DNA of 64,000 nt from Bdellovibrionia bacterium (GTDB lineage: Bacteria; Bdellovibrionota; Bdellovibrionia; Bdellovibrionales; JAGQZY01): contig JAUICP010000001.1 in the NCBI GenBank assembly GCA_030427805.1, positions 186,001 through 250,000 of the forward strand, written 5' to 3'. The notes beneath the pieces were generated by a model that was not told the origin of the DNA, searched no databases, and saw only the letters and a program-made list of their open reading frames with translations. Positions within the stretch are counted from its first letter, which is position 1. Each line of letters opens with the position of its first letter. Positions 8,424 to 16,447 of this stretch are shown here, piece after piece. The translations under genes and the position numbers were made by a program.

Positions 8424-8639
8424 CTAAACGACCTTATCGAATTGTTGGCGAGTCAACTTCGGCGGAGGAACCGTTGGTTTCAGCACGAAAGTTTCCTCGA
8501 TGCTTTCTGTCTCTTCGAGCGACCGATAGTATTTCAACTTAAAGGCCAGACTGATGAGTTCGACTGTTTGAATTAAAGTAAAGTACATTAGAGCGATAAA
8601 GAGCCAATTGCCCTCTATCCATTGAACAAAGCTATCCAT
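8424..8639 (-). CDS. small membrane protein
   Basis: 71 residues with a hydrophobic stretch (about 9-33, GNWLFIALMYFTLIQTVELISLAF) followed by a polar tail with PTVPPPKL. GAGAGG four bases before the ATG supports the start. A hairpin with 8-bp arms CGTTTAGA/TCTAAACG (8390-8431) covers its stop codon region. Function unknown. Confidence 0.5.
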   Translation of the reverse strand: MDSFVQWIEGNWLFIALMYFTLIQTVELISLAFKLKYYRSLEETESIEETFVLKPTVPPPKLTRQQFDKVV

Positions 8640-8679
8640 AACACCTCTCTCACTCCCTGCGCGATTAGTGTATCACATA

Positions 8680-8706
8680 GGTCCAGTTAATATCCTAATC
8701 TGGACC
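8680..8706. repeat. inverted repeat between diiron gene and small membrane gene
   Basis: Perfect 7-bp arms GGTCCAG (8680-8686) and CTGGACC (8700-8706) around a 13-nt loop, located just after the stop of the gene at 8714 and upstream of the gene at 8424-8639. No T-run follows on either strand, so a hairpin or operator is likelier than an intrinsic terminator. Confidence 0.45.
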
Positions 8707-8713
8707 GCAAAAA

Positions 8714-9301
8714 CTACTGTTTTGTATCAGCTTGAAACGAATTAAAAAGCGAGCGAATCGAATCTCTCCGGGCCGGTTTGTTCCAGAGGGGATAGTAGCG
8801 AGTGACCCAATGGTCTTCGACTTTTTTTCTAAAAAAGTCTTCATGATCCCATTCGACTTCTGCAAACACTAAAAGCTCTTCGATTAATTCTTCTCTACCG
8901 GCGAGGAGAGCGAGTCTGGCGGCCACTTCATACTCACCAATATTCGTGCTTTCTAATTGGCCGGCACCATACATGGGAATAAACCAAGTGCCGATTATAC
9001 TAAGAATCGCAATACTAGCTCCAACACACCACATTCCGATCTCTCTAATGAGGCGTGGTTTAGAATCAAGTGATTGCAAAAAATCAAAGAGTCTTCTTCG
9101 ATGGTGTAGTTCGTCTTCGTAAATTTTAATGATTTGCTTCCGCTCTTCTTTATTCCAAATAAAAAGAGAGCGAGCATGGCCCCAATAGGCATTAGCAGCG
9201 GCCTTTTCACCAGCATGGGCATTTTGCAAAAGTCGAACTAAGGCTTGTTTGGCCTTAGTTGAATTTTTAAATTTAGAGAAATCGTAGTCTTCGACCTTCA
9301 C
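8714..9301 (-). CDS. COQ7-like ferritin-fold diiron protein
   Basis: 195 residues, GTG start after a GAAGAG. The four-helix diiron ligand pattern is visible: Glu32 (AGEKAAA), Glu64-x-x-His67 (DELHHRR), a Glu at 123/125 (GEYEVAA) and Glu150-x-x-His153 (EWDHED). A hydrophobic stretch at about 90-112 would bring it to the membrane, as in the COQ7 (DMQ hydroxylase) family. It lacks neighbouring ubiquinone genes, so its substrate is open. Assignment to the superfamily is good, to ubiquinone synthesis only tentative. Confidence 0.7.
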   Translation of the reverse strand: MKVEDYDFSKFKNSTKAKQALVRLLQNAHAGEKAAANAYWGHARSLFIWNKEERKQIIKIYEDELHHRRRLFDFLQSLDSKPRLIREIGMWCVGASIAILSIIGTWFIPMYGAGQLESTNIGEYEVAARLALLAGREELIEELLVFAEVEWDHEDFFRKKVEDHWVTRYYPLWNKPARRDSIRSLFNSFQADTKQ

Positions 9302-9378
9302 AACAACTCTTCACTTTAGCTATAGTATTCAAGTGGAAGATGCACCAAAAGACAAAAGAGTGCAAGGAAGTTGCAGTA

Positions 9379-10062
9379 ATGAAATATTTATTAATTATTT
9401 TTTCTTTTCTTAATTCAGGGTGTTCGCTTTTTGGAATTCGCAATTACGAAATGCCAGAATATGAGGTTTTAATAGAGGATGAAGATAAAGAAATTCGCAC
9501 CTATAAGCCCTATATTGTTGCAAAAACAGTTGTCGAGGGGGAATACGATGAAGCTCAAACCAAGGCCTTCCGAATACTAGCTGATTATATTTTTGGAAAT
9601 AACGTGAGCCAAAAAGAAATAGCTATGACGTCACCAGTGAGTCAGTCCGAGGAAAGTAAAAAAATATCAATGACGGCCCCGGTTGTGCAAAAAGAAGAGA
9701 GTGAATCGATCGCGATGACGGCTCCTGTTACGCAAAAACAAGGTAATAAGAAGTGGATTATGACGTTCATGATGCCCTCTGAATATACGATGGCATCTCT
9801 GCCCAAGCCCAAAAACGATAAGGTGATTCTAGAAAAAGTTGAGGCGAAAACGATTGCGGCGATTCGGTTTTCTTGGTTTCAAAATATTGAGAAAAATCAA
9901 AAGAAGGGTAAAAAGTTGCTGGCCTGGCTTGCCGAAAAAAATAAGTACAAACCGATTTCTGAACCTTACTTTGCGGGCTATGACCCTCCATGGACCCTAC
10001 CATTCTTTAGGAGACATGAAATGATGATTGAGGTTGATAAGATTGCTGTTCATGAGAAGTAA
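9379..10062 (+). CDS. SOUL-family heme-binding lipoprotein
   Basis: 227 residues from ATG 9379, supported by AAGGAAG upstream. A short lipoprotein signal ends LNSGC. The SOUL/HBP fold is shown by YEMPEYEVLIEDEDKEIRTY, IAMTSPV and the C-terminal FAGYDPPWTLPFFRRHE. The MTxPV motif appears three times in tandem with a 15-residue period (IAMTSPV, ISMTAPV, IAMTAPV). Members bind heme or hydrophobic ligands; a periplasmic, membrane-anchored role is likely. Confidence 0.85.
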   Translation: MKYLLIIFSFLNSGCSLFGIRNYEMPEYEVLIEDEDKEIRTYKPYIVAKTVVEGEYDEAQTKAFRILADYIFGNNVSQKEIAMTSPVSQSEESKKISMTAPVVQKEESESIAMTAPVTQKQGNKKWIMTFMMPSEYTMASLPKPKNDKVILEKVEAKTIAAIRFSWFQNIEKNQKKGKKLLAWLAEKNKYKPISEPYFAGYDPPWTLPFFRRHEMMIEVDKIAVHEK

Positions 10063-10190
10063 TTGAGGCTGAATAGAATCCGCATCGAGAAAACAATTTT
10101 TGCACCTTAATTGAAATATTTATTAGAGGGCTTAGCAAGCTCACAGGAGTGGTTTATATAGGACTTCAGGGGAAAAGTTGGAGTTGGTGT

Positions 10191-10973
10191 ATGAAGAAAA
10201 GTGGTTTGTTCCTGTCTTGTCTATTTTTAGTTTTCAATTTACTATTTATAGTTGTATCCCCTTCATTTGCCCAAGAGAATTCCGTACAAAATGGTGGTTT
10301 TTTAAATATCGAACAGGGAAATATTGTAGAGGGTTCGTCGCGCTTTGGGGGGATACAGCCCGATTACTATGTCGATGTCGACCATCCTCATTTCAAAAAA
10401 TTTTTGAAAAAAGCCAGAAAGATCGGAAAGAGCTCTGCAAAGTTTTGGCATAAAATTGACCAACTAAATGATTTAGTCGGCGAGAAAACTTTTAAATTCT
10501 TCGATTATGATGACCCAAGGTATCTTAGACTATTAGAGCAGGCAAGAGACTCTGATAGGCCTGTAAAGTTAAGTGAGTATTTTAAATGTCAGGCGGGTGT
10601 TTGTAGGGAATATGGTCTCTTTACCCACATCGCCTTAAAAGAAGCAGGAATTGCAAATAAATTTGTATACGCGGAAATTCATCGGGCCAGCAATTACGAT
10701 GATTATAATATTGTTGAGGACCATGCCTTTGTCGTTGTTAAGCACAAAGGGGTTGAATGGGTTGTTGATCCCTACTATTGGGGTTTTAATGGTTTTAGAC
10801 TTGAGGACTTGTTGAGCAAAGAAGGAATCACGATCGATAGCAAAACAGCGCCGATTGCCGAACCAGCTCCAGGCTTTCGAAGAATCATTAAAATTAATGA
10901 TTTTCCAAAGGTTTGGACACCATCAACAGAAAAACCAGGCCGTTGTGAATACCACTTCGCATTTGCTATCTAA
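10191..10973 (+). CDS. secreted transglutaminase-like (papain-fold) protein
   Basis: 260 residues from ATG 10191. Signal peptide of about 25 residues (cleavage near SFAQE). The transglutaminase-like triad is visible: Cys in CQAGVCREYG, His in VEDHAFVVV, Asp in WVVDPYYWG. Such domains act as proteases, amidases or cross-linkers in the periplasm or outside. The last codons overlap the convergent kinase-like gene by 8 nt. Substrate unknown. Confidence 0.75.
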   Translation: MKKSGLFLSCLFLVFNLLFIVVSPSFAQENSVQNGGFLNIEQGNIVEGSSRFGGIQPDYYVDVDHPHFKKFLKKARKIGKSSAKFWHKIDQLNDLVGEKTFKFFDYDDPRYLRLLEQARDSDRPVKLSEYFKCQAGVCREYGLFTHIALKEAGIANKFVYAEIHRASNYDDYNIVEDHAFVVVKHKGVEWVVDPYYWGFNGFRLEDLLSKEGITIDSKTAPIAEPAPGFRRIIKINDFPKVWTPSTEKPGRCEYHFAFAI

Positions 10974-11874
10974 ATTCGATTTTTGCTTCCAGGTGTTTTT
11001 TACACCAGGGTAAAACCTTGTGGCACCAAGGGAGGGCTGATTCATCAAATACTCCGGCCCTCATGCTCGCTTTGACCCAATGGTAAACAGTTGTCATACG
11101 GAAGAGTAAAAAGAGATCGACGCGATCAATCCATTTATTTTGAATCGAGTTGCTCTCAAGGTAACCTGCGAGCATGGTTTCTTTAATTTCTTTGAAAGAT
11201 TGATTAAAAAAACCTTCTTCAGACTTTAGTAGCAAATTAAAAAGTGGTACGGCCAGATCAAAAGAAAACCAATGGTATACGCTATCGTCAAAGTCAAAAG
11301 CGGTAATTTTTCTTTCATCGACGAAGAAATTCCCATGGTGGACATCGGCGTGAATGAGGCCAAAGGAGTCTTCGTCTTTTTCTAACCCTCCAAGCCACTC
11401 CATTATCTCATGGAATCTTTGGTAGGGGAGTTTATCATCTTTTTCGAGACCCGATTTTGTGACTTCAAACCCAGAGTCTTCGGACCAAAGCGATCTTTTA
11501 CCAAAAGTACTATTGGCTTCATATTTTTTTGTTAGAGAGTGCATTTGCCCAATATAGCGCCCCCAGGTTTTAAAAATATCTGAGGTGAACTCTTCTTTTT
11601 TTAAGAGAGGGCCGCCGGGAGCTTTTTCAAACAAACACGCATGAAAGACTTCGTCTCCCGCGAGGCTCTCTACTAGGTTCCCTGAACGAGAGCGAATAGG
11701 TGCGGCAACTCGCATTCCTGAAGTTGCTAGATAGTGAATCCAATCCAACTCCTCTGATATCTCAATTCGATTTACAATATTAAAATGTTTATTTGATGGT
11801 TTCCTTATCCCCATTATTATCTCATTGAAAGAACAGATGACCCCGACCAAAGGTTTACTATGTTTGCAAAGCAA
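10966..11874 (-). CDS. APH/SrkA-family kinase-like protein, short N-lobe
   Basis: Up to 302 residues from a TTG start; an ATG about 20 codons in is an alternative. The C-lobe is typical of the aminoglycoside phosphotransferase/homoserine kinase II fold: LIHADVHHGNFF (catalytic loop) and ITAFDFDD (metal-binding Asp). The N-terminal part (IIMGIRKPSNKHF, then EELDWIHYLATSGMRVAAPI) matches the end of the N-lobe, but an in-frame stop lies right before the TTG, so the first roughly 30 residues of the family are missing. Substrate unknown. Confidence 0.7.
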   Translation of the reverse strand: MLCKHSKPLVGVICSFNEIIMGIRKPSNKHFNIVNRIEISEELDWIHYLATSGMRVAAPIRSRSGNLVESLAGDEVFHACLFEKAPGGPLLKKEEFTSDIFKTWGRYIGQMHSLTKKYEANSTFGKRSLWSEDSGFEVTKSGLEKDDKLPYQRFHEIMEWLGGLEKDEDSFGLIHADVHHGNFFVDERKITAFDFDDSVYHWFSFDLAVPLFNLLLKSEEGFFNQSFKEIKETMLAGYLESNSIQNKWIDRVDLFLLFRMTTVYHWVKASMRAGVFDESALPWCHKVLPWCKKHLEAKIEFR

Positions 11875-11894
11875 GAGCTACAGAGTCAATAGCT

Positions 11895-11922
11895 TTGCAT
11901 AAACAATTGATCAATCTATAAT
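11895..11922 (+). promoter_or_regulatory. sigma70-type promoter of a probably leaderless gene
   Basis: TTGCAT (11895-11900), 16-nt spacer, perfect TATAAT (11917-11922). The ATG at 11929 follows 6 nt after the -10 box, so transcription would begin at or next to the start codon. No Shine-Dalgarno is possible. Confidence 0.65.
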
Positions 11923-11928
11923 AGTGTC

Positions 11929-13209
11929 ATGCAGTTTTTGCGATCACTTTTGTCGAGAATTTTCATGGTTGTATTGAGTACTATTTTAGTACTTTTTCTT
12001 TTTGAAGTGGGATTTAGACTCTCTGCAAGTAAAGACTACAGAAAGGGTTTTGAGAAAAACGAAATTCTCTCCTACAAGAGTAATTTAGATTATTTAAAAT
12101 CGATCGGTAAAGAGCCTAAAGGTTGTGGGCTTAAAGGTTTATTGAGGCATAACTATATGGCCTTTATGACGATGCACCCATTTATAGGTTATCATTTTAA
12201 TCCGTTGGCGGCCTGTAATGAGGGGTATATCAATCGCCATGGATTTCACGCCCCGGATCCAGAGAAAGATTATAATGGCCTAAAAAAATTAATGTTCATC
12301 GGTTCTTCAGCCTTAGCTTATTGTGAAGGTCATAAAACAAAAGATCCTAATTTTACTAGAGCCTTTAGACATTATGTCGAAAAGAAAGAGATCCCAGCAG
12401 AATACAAGCTTTTTAATTACGGAATGCCGTCATACCGTCTCCCGTCTGTCGTAAATCAACTCGGTATTTATGGATCATACTTTGATAGAGCGGTAGCTAT
12501 AATCGGATACAATGAATGGCGGGCGATGAGGTATGGCGCAAACCTTTATGGTATCAGCAATTTTTATAACTCAATGAATTATCATTCTATAAATGACAAA
12601 AGTTACTTCTATAAATTTCATAGAATCTATTGGTTTCAAAAACTAGTATGGTCTACATTTTTATCAAACTCAGCACTTCTATCTTACCTTGCAAGCCGAG
12701 CAAAGAAAATATTTCTCACTCCTGCCGAGTGGGATGAATTTTATGCCTATAATAAAGTGATGTACAATGCAGAATATGAACTTCCAAGTGGCGATTATGA
12801 TCAGTTTATGAAGTCAATGAGGTTTGAGTTAAAAATTCTTAAATTAAATGCGGAAAAGCACCAGATTTCTATTTTGGTTGTTATTCAGCCCTTCTTGCCC
12901 CTTAAGAAGACTTTTGTAGGTGGTGAGGGTAAAGATCAACCAGGTATCCCTCACTTTACTGATGAGAAGTCGGTTCAATCGGCAGAGCGATACATTGCTG
13001 ACCTCAATTCAATATTGGATGAACTCGAGATTGAAAAACTCGATTTGTCTAGAATGTTTACAGGGTCAGAAAAGCAATGGTTCGCAGACGACGTTCATTT
13101 TTTTGAGAATAATCCCGATAAATCCAATGGCTGCTATCAAATGGGAAAAATGCTCGCCCGAAAAATACACTCTCAAGAAAGCGGAGATGAGACTAGTATT
13201 AAAAAATAG
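11929..13209 (+). CDS. membrane-anchored SGNH-hydrolase-like protein
   Basis: 426 residues. N-terminal anchor helix (about 9-31). The lumenal or periplasmic domain shows SGNH-like blocks: MFIGSSALAYCEG (block I serine), IGYNEWRAM (block III-like with Asn) and FADDVHFF near the C-terminus (Asp-x-x-His style). Proteins of this layout act on acyl groups of surface polysaccharides. No MBOAT acyltransferase partner is present nearby. The stop is followed at once by a tRNA 3'-end fragment on the other strand. Confidence 0.6.
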   Translation: MQFLRSLLSRIFMVVLSTILVLFLFEVGFRLSASKDYRKGFEKNEILSYKSNLDYLKSIGKEPKGCGLKGLLRHNYMAFMTMHPFIGYHFNPLAACNEGYINRHGFHAPDPEKDYNGLKKLMFIGSSALAYCEGHKTKDPNFTRAFRHYVEKKEIPAEYKLFNYGMPSYRLPSVVNQLGIYGSYFDRAVAIIGYNEWRAMRYGANLYGISNFYNSMNYHSINDKSYFYKFHRIYWFQKLVWSTFLSNSALLSYLASRAKKIFLTPAEWDEFYAYNKVMYNAEYELPSGDYDQFMKSMRFELKILKLNAEKHQISILVVIQPFLPLKKTFVGGEGKDQPGIPHFTDEKSVQSAERYIADLNSILDELEIEKLDLSRMFTGSEKQWFADDVHFFENNPDKSNGCYQMGKMLARKIHSQESGDETSIKK

Positions 13210-13211
13210 AG

Positions 13212-13240
13212 GAAGTGGCGGGACTCGACCCCGCAGCTTT
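13212..13240 (-). pseudogene. tRNA 3'-end fragment (T-arm and acceptor strand)
   Basis: On the minus strand this reads GCGGG-GTCGAGT-CCCGC (T-stem and loop) followed by CACTTCC, without anticodon arm, 5' acceptor strand or CCA. It resembles the 3' end of tRNA-Ser at 13621-13652 in the same orientation: about 29 of 34 positions agree, including the ATTTTTT beyond the acceptor. Interpreted as a displaced attachment site or a decayed tRNA copy. Confidence 0.6.
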
Positions 13241-13247
13241 AAGCAAG

Positions 13248-13358
13248 TTACTGTAATAGTCCCTTTTTATCTAGACTTCTTGTATACAGAAAAATCGCAA
13301 AAGTGATAACAATGCCAACTATGATTCCAATAATGCTGGAGCCATTAAGCGCTTCCAT
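13248..13358 (-). CDS. 36-residue membrane miniprotein
   Basis: A short open frame from ATG 13358: MEALNGSS, then one hydrophobic helix (IIGIIVGIVITFAIFLY) and a charged end (TRSLDKKGLLQ). The alternation of polar ends and a clean membrane helix argues for a real product. It lies just after the truncated membrane frame at 13376-13620 and before the tRNA fragment. No strong ribosome binding site. Confidence 0.4.
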   Translation of the reverse strand: MEALNGSSIIGIIVGIVITFAIFLYTRSLDKKGLLQ

Positions 13359-13375
13359 TTTTTGTGGGCTGATTA

Positions 13376-13620
13376 CTAGATGAAATTCTGCAGAACTCCA
13401 AAAATAAGAGAAATTGTAATTAGCTTTAATGCCATTTTTTTCATTAAAAAAAGAGAAACCATGAAGCCAAAAGTCAAACTCATCGAAAAAATAGAGATAA
13501 CAAACTCAATATTTGAAAATTCAAATTTTACTTTTTCTGTCTCACTCAGTGGAATTAAGCCGGAATAAACCGCATATGTTGAATATATAAGAAATATGAA
13601 AGTCAGGAGGTGAGAAAAAA
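13376..13620 (-). pseudogene. N-terminally truncated membrane-protein frame abutting tRNA-Ser
   Basis: About 81 codons open on the minus strand, encoding hydrophobic helices (HLLTFIFLIYSTYAVYSG, EFVISIFSMSLTFGFMVSL, KLITISLIFGVLQNFI) joined by a charged linker (SETEKVKFEF). There is no ATG, GTG or TTG near the 5' end: the frame runs straight into the CCA end of tRNA-Ser. This looks like a gene cut at its 5' end when something recombined at the tRNA. Confidence 0.45.
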
Positions 13621-13712
13621 TGGCGGAAGAGGCGGGATTCGAACCCGCGGTACCAGTTACCCAGCACGTCTGTTTAGCAAACAGGTGGTTTCAGCCACTC
13701 ACCCACTCTTCC
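13621..13712 (-). tRNA. tRNA-Ser (GCT)
   Basis: 92 nt including encoded CCA. Acceptor GGAAGAG/CTCTTCC, anticodon loop with GCT, long variable arm, T-arm GCGGG-TTCGAAT-CCCGC. Confidence 0.95.
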
Positions 13713-13792
13713 GCAAGCAAAGATATATCTGCTGAATGGCATTAACTTGCCATAGACTCTAATTCGAATCAATAGGTTTTAAAGGCCAAGAA

Positions 13793-14383
13793 TCATTGAT
13801 AATTTTCGGGAAAGAGCTCCCGTTCGACCGACTCAATTACCGTGTGGATCAACTTAATGTGGATCTCTTGCACGCGATCGGAGGTTTGGGCTGGAACCAC
13901 AATAGCTAAGTCCGCTAAGTCCTTTAATTTTCCACCGCTCTTGCCAAGAAGGGCCACTGTGAAAATGGATTTCTGCTTGGCGATCTCGAAAGCATTGATC
14001 ACATTTTGTGAATTTCCACTGGTAGAGAGCCCAATCAGCATATCGCCCTTTCGACCCAATCCATCCAGTTGGCGCGAGAAGATCTGGTCAAAGCCATAGT
14101 CGTTAGAAACACAGGTCACGTGACTGGGGTCTCCAAGGGCTAGAGCACCAAGGGCCTTTCGGTCCTTGCGATAGCGGCCGGTCATTTCTTCGGCAAAGTG
14201 CATGGCATCGCAGTGGCTTCCACCGTTTCCACAAGAAAAAACATTCCCACCAGAGCGGTAGGTTTCGATCATTTTCTTTGAAAATTCTTCACAAGCGGTC
14301 AAGAGACCACCGTCTTCTCTGAAAGTGTTAAGGACTTGTTCGGCTTCTTTGAGGGACTGATCCCATACGCTTTTGATATCCAT
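13793..14383 (-). CDS. gmhA: phosphoheptose isomerase
   Basis: 196 residues, the usual family length. It converts sedoheptulose 7-phosphate to glycero-manno-heptose 7-phosphate, the first step of ADP-heptose synthesis for lipopolysaccharide. The SIS fold carries the signature FSCGNGGSHCDAMHFAEEMTG and GLSTSGNSQNVI; His in QEIHIKLIH and Glu in HFAEE match catalytic zinc-site residues. No other heptose genes are adjacent. It implies a heptose-containing LPS core. Confidence 0.95.
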   Translation of the reverse strand: MDIKSVWDQSLKEAEQVLNTFREDGGLLTACEEFSKKMIETYRSGGNVFSCGNGGSHCDAMHFAEEMTGRYRKDRKALGALALGDPSHVTCVSNDYGFDQIFSRQLDGLGRKGDMLIGLSTSGNSQNVINAFEIAKQKSIFTVALLGKSGGKLKDLADLAIVVPAQTSDRVQEIHIKLIHTVIESVERELFPENYQ

Positions 14384-14445
14384 AAGGAAGGTATAACCCA
14401 GCTTGAAGCCTCAGGAAAATCAATTTATAGCCTTTCTTTCTAAAA

Positions 14446-14462
14446 AAAGCCTGAGAGGCCTT
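14446..14462 (-). terminator. possible terminator upstream of gmhA
   Basis: On the minus strand: AAGGCCT, loop CTC, AGGCTTT (one G-T pair), then TTTTA. It would stop minus-strand transcription before gmhA. Confidence 0.4.
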
Positions 14463-14501
14463 GATTTTAACGTCCTGCTCTATTAAAAAGTCTCTTCATG
14501 C

Positions 14502-14578
14502 GCGCGGGTAGCTCAGCTGGATAGAGTACTTGGCTACGAACCAAGGGGTCGGGAGTTCGAATCTTCCCTCGCGCGCCA
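14502..14578 (+). tRNA. tRNA-Arg (ACG)
   Basis: 77 nt with encoded CCA. Acceptor GCGCGGG/CTCGCGC, D-arm GCTCAGCTGGATAGAGT, anticodon stem-loop CTTGG-CTACGAA-CCAAG with anticodon ACG, T-loop TTCGAAT. Confidence 0.95.
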
Positions 14579-14585
14579 TTTATCA

Positions 14586-14618
14586 AAAATCTTCGGCTTA
14601 ACACCGGAGATTTTTTTT
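14586..14618 (+). terminator. intrinsic terminator after tRNA-Arg
   Basis: Stem AAATCTTCGG / CCGGAGATTT (one G-T pair) with a 7-nt loop, followed by eight T (partly within the stem). Confidence 0.85.
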
Positions 14619-14648
14619 GCTCTAAAATAGATATTAGGGCGGTGAGTT

Positions 14649-15146
14649 TTGCGAATTTTTCCATCACAAATTCCATTCGATTTTATATTAGTGGATGGCG
14701 ATCTTATTAATAATCGTCAGCATGAAGAAGGTATGTATTACTTTTGTACCACCTTTCAAGACGGATCATTGGACACCTTTGGCTGGGTTGTTGGTAAGGA
14801 GCTTCACAAAATTCTTTTTATATCTGGAGACCCCAAAGACACTCTCTATTTCGAATGGGAAGGGCAATGGGGCTACCTTTGTAATGGAATTGCTCAATAT
14901 TATGTTCATGGTCATGAAGAGGGGAATGGAACTAATAAGCCCATGGAGCTCGACGAGGTTCTTCAGGAAACCTTTTCTTACGCTAAAAATTCCTTTGATA
15001 GAAAGTGCAAAGATTATTTTGAAGATCAAATGCAGTTGGCGGCACTCGAAGAGATTGAAAGAAAAAAACAGTTACGACGAAGACTAGCAGTTTATATCTC
15101 TGGGGCGATCTTTATAGCTTCGATTATCTATACATTCTTTAACTAA
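14649..15146 (+). CDS. hypothetical protein with C-terminal membrane anchor
   Basis: 165 residues from TTG 14649; ATG 14733 is the next option. The N-terminal 110 residues look like a compact beta-rich domain (FDFILVDGDLINN, LDTFGWVVGKELHKILFISGD). An acidic/basic helix (ALEEIERKKQLRRR) then leads to one C-terminal membrane helix (YISGAIFIASIIYTFF), so it is probably tail-anchored. It overlaps the convergent kinase gene by 63 bp. Function unknown. Confidence 0.55.
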   Translation: MRIFPSQIPFDFILVDGDLINNRQHEEGMYYFCTTFQDGSLDTFGWVVGKELHKILFISGDPKDTLYFEWEGQWGYLCNGIAQYYVHGHEEGNGTNKPMELDEVLQETFSYAKNSFDRKCKDYFEDQMQLAALEEIERKKQLRRRLAVYISGAIFIASIIYTFFN

Positions 15147-15653
15147 GGTTTCGGTTTCCTCAGGAGTTTTTAGATGAATGAATTTGAGGGGACCTCCTTT
15201 TAACTCCCCTTTCATTTCAAGATATTTGTCGCGATTTTTGTGATAGGTCTGAATCATCCACAGCAAAATAGAATCTCGACTTAGAAAACAACGAGTAAAA
15301 GTCTCTTGGCAGTTGGTGCCCCAGAGTTTTTCTGGATAGACCATTCTTTTTAATGACCGTTTTAAAACCTGGGAGAAGTTTCGCGCAAAAGAGTAATCGA
15401 GCCATATCACCGTGTCGGCTCGGCCCAGGGTCAAATCCTGAATTCGGCTATAGTTGCCGCAAATAATCCAGGAATCTTCAGCGGTAGTCTGATCGACGAG
15501 CTTTCGAAACTCCTCAGGCCCTCGGTTGTCCCAATCATCAAGCCAATGGAGTTCGTCCAACTGCGTGTGCCTTATGCCTAAAATGCCGCTAAGCCGCCCG
15601 CCCAGGGTGGATTTTCCAGAACCAGATGTGCCAACGATTAAAATTCTTTGCAT
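15084..15653 (-). CDS. P-loop kinase of the adenylate-kinase-like (FlaR/topology modulation) group
   Basis: 189 residues, ATG after a run of G. Walker A GTSGSGKST at residues 8-16, then the typical QLDELHWLDDW segment where Asp binds substrate or metal, WIICGNYS and a Walker B-like ADTVIWLDY. A lid-like Arg-rich helix (LKRSLKRMVYPEKLWG) follows. This group is related to adenylate kinases and shikimate kinases; the true substrate is not known. Its 3' end overlaps the convergent gene. Confidence 0.75.
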   Translation of the reverse strand: MQRILIVGTSGSGKSTLGGRLSGILGIRHTQLDELHWLDDWDNRGPEEFRKLVDQTTAEDSWIICGNYSRIQDLTLGRADTVIWLDYSFARNFSQVLKRSLKRMVYPEKLWGTNCQETFTRCFLSRDSILLWMIQTYHKNRDKYLEMKGELKGGPLKFIHLKTPEETETLVKECIDNRSYKDRPRDINC

Positions 15654-15688
15654 GGACCCCCCCAGGATCTTTGTGGTAAAGAGTTTCT

Positions 15689-16216
15689 ATGAAATCAGTA
15701 GTTATCAGGACACTCATTTTGTCGGTGGGTTTAACCGCTACAATCTATGGAATAATCGCTTTGAAGTCTGACTATGGTTCGACGATTTTTGAGGCCTTTG
15801 GCTTTGGGCTCCATTCTAAGAACTATGTGGCCTGGTGCCAACAAAGAGTTGCAAAAATTGAGATTCTCACCGATGAACCCCTGCAAATTTCTGAAAAAGA
15901 TCGCAAATGGATCGCAAAGCGTTCAGATGATTCGAGTTTTGAAATCAATTATTTGAACATGGAACGCTGGTTGGGCCGTTATTGCCAAATTACGGTTGAT
16001 GAAAGTAGCGAACAAGTTCCCCTTGATGCTGATTTGAGGCCGATCTTGCGGGTTCAGCTCCTGGATGGGACAAAGAAATCCTTCTTTGTTTTAGGCGATG
16101 GGCGCTACTTTTTAAAGGGCAGAGCCTTTCGCTCACAGGAGTTCGATGAGGGCCTAAAAGCCTTGGGTGGCTTCTTCGGAGCGCCGGACTGGCTACAGGC
16201 TAAATTATCGAAATAA
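15689..16216 (+). CDS. hypothetical membrane-anchored protein
   Basis: 175 residues with an N-terminal hydrophobic helix (about 5-25, VIRTLILSVGLTATIYGIIAL) followed by a mixed domain containing two Cys (AWCQQR, RYCQIT) that could pair in the periplasm. The last part (LRVQLLDGTKKSFFVLGDGRYF) looks like a beta hairpin. No family recognised. It is followed by the promoter and gene of tRNA-Asn. Confidence 0.5.
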   Translation: MKSVVIRTLILSVGLTATIYGIIALKSDYGSTIFEAFGFGLHSKNYVAWCQQRVAKIEILTDEPLQISEKDRKWIAKRSDDSSFEINYLNMERWLGRYCQITVDESSEQVPLDADLRPILRVQLLDGTKKSFFVLGDGRYFLKGRAFRSQEFDEGLKALGGFFGAPDWLQAKLSK

Positions 16217-16254
16217 TTTGAAAAATAAAAATTGGATGCGGGCCTTTTCAGGCG

Positions 16255-16284
16255 TTGACAAGGCGCCCTTAAATTAGGTACCTT
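16255..16284 (+). promoter_or_regulatory. promoter of tRNA-Asn
   Basis: Perfect TTGACA (16255-16260), 18-nt spacer with a GC-rich start, TACCTT (16279-16284), 11 nt before the tRNA. Confidence 0.65.
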
Positions 16285-16295
16285 GCTTCTCACGT

Positions 16296-16370
16296 TCAGG
16301 AGTAGCTCAGCGGTAGAGCAAGCGGCTGTTAACCGCTTGGTCGGGGGTTCGAATCCCTCCTCCTGAGCCA
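16296..16370 (+). tRNA. tRNA-Asn (GTT)
   Basis: 75 nt with encoded CCA. Acceptor TCAGGAG/CTCCTGA, anticodon stem-loop GCGG-CTGTTAA-CCGC, T-arm GGGGG-TTCGAAT-CCCTC. A T-rich stretch follows. Confidence 0.95.
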
Positions 16371-16447
16371 TTTCTTTTTTTCTACTGAATCCCAAAAACA
16401 AGTCACAGAATTCAAATTGCAAGTGCCAATCCTAGTGACGATATCAA

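Noticed and set aside
9601-9740. triplicated MTxPV motif as a novel domain
   Set aside because: Tandem MTAPV repeats are known in bacterial SOUL proteins; noted in the gene entry only.
13380-13568. 62-codon plus-strand frame
   Set aside because: The opposite strand encodes clear membrane helices in the same stretch, so this frame is a shadow.
14467-14676. minus-strand frame over tRNA-Arg
   Set aside because: It reads through the tRNA and its terminator; no coding evidence.
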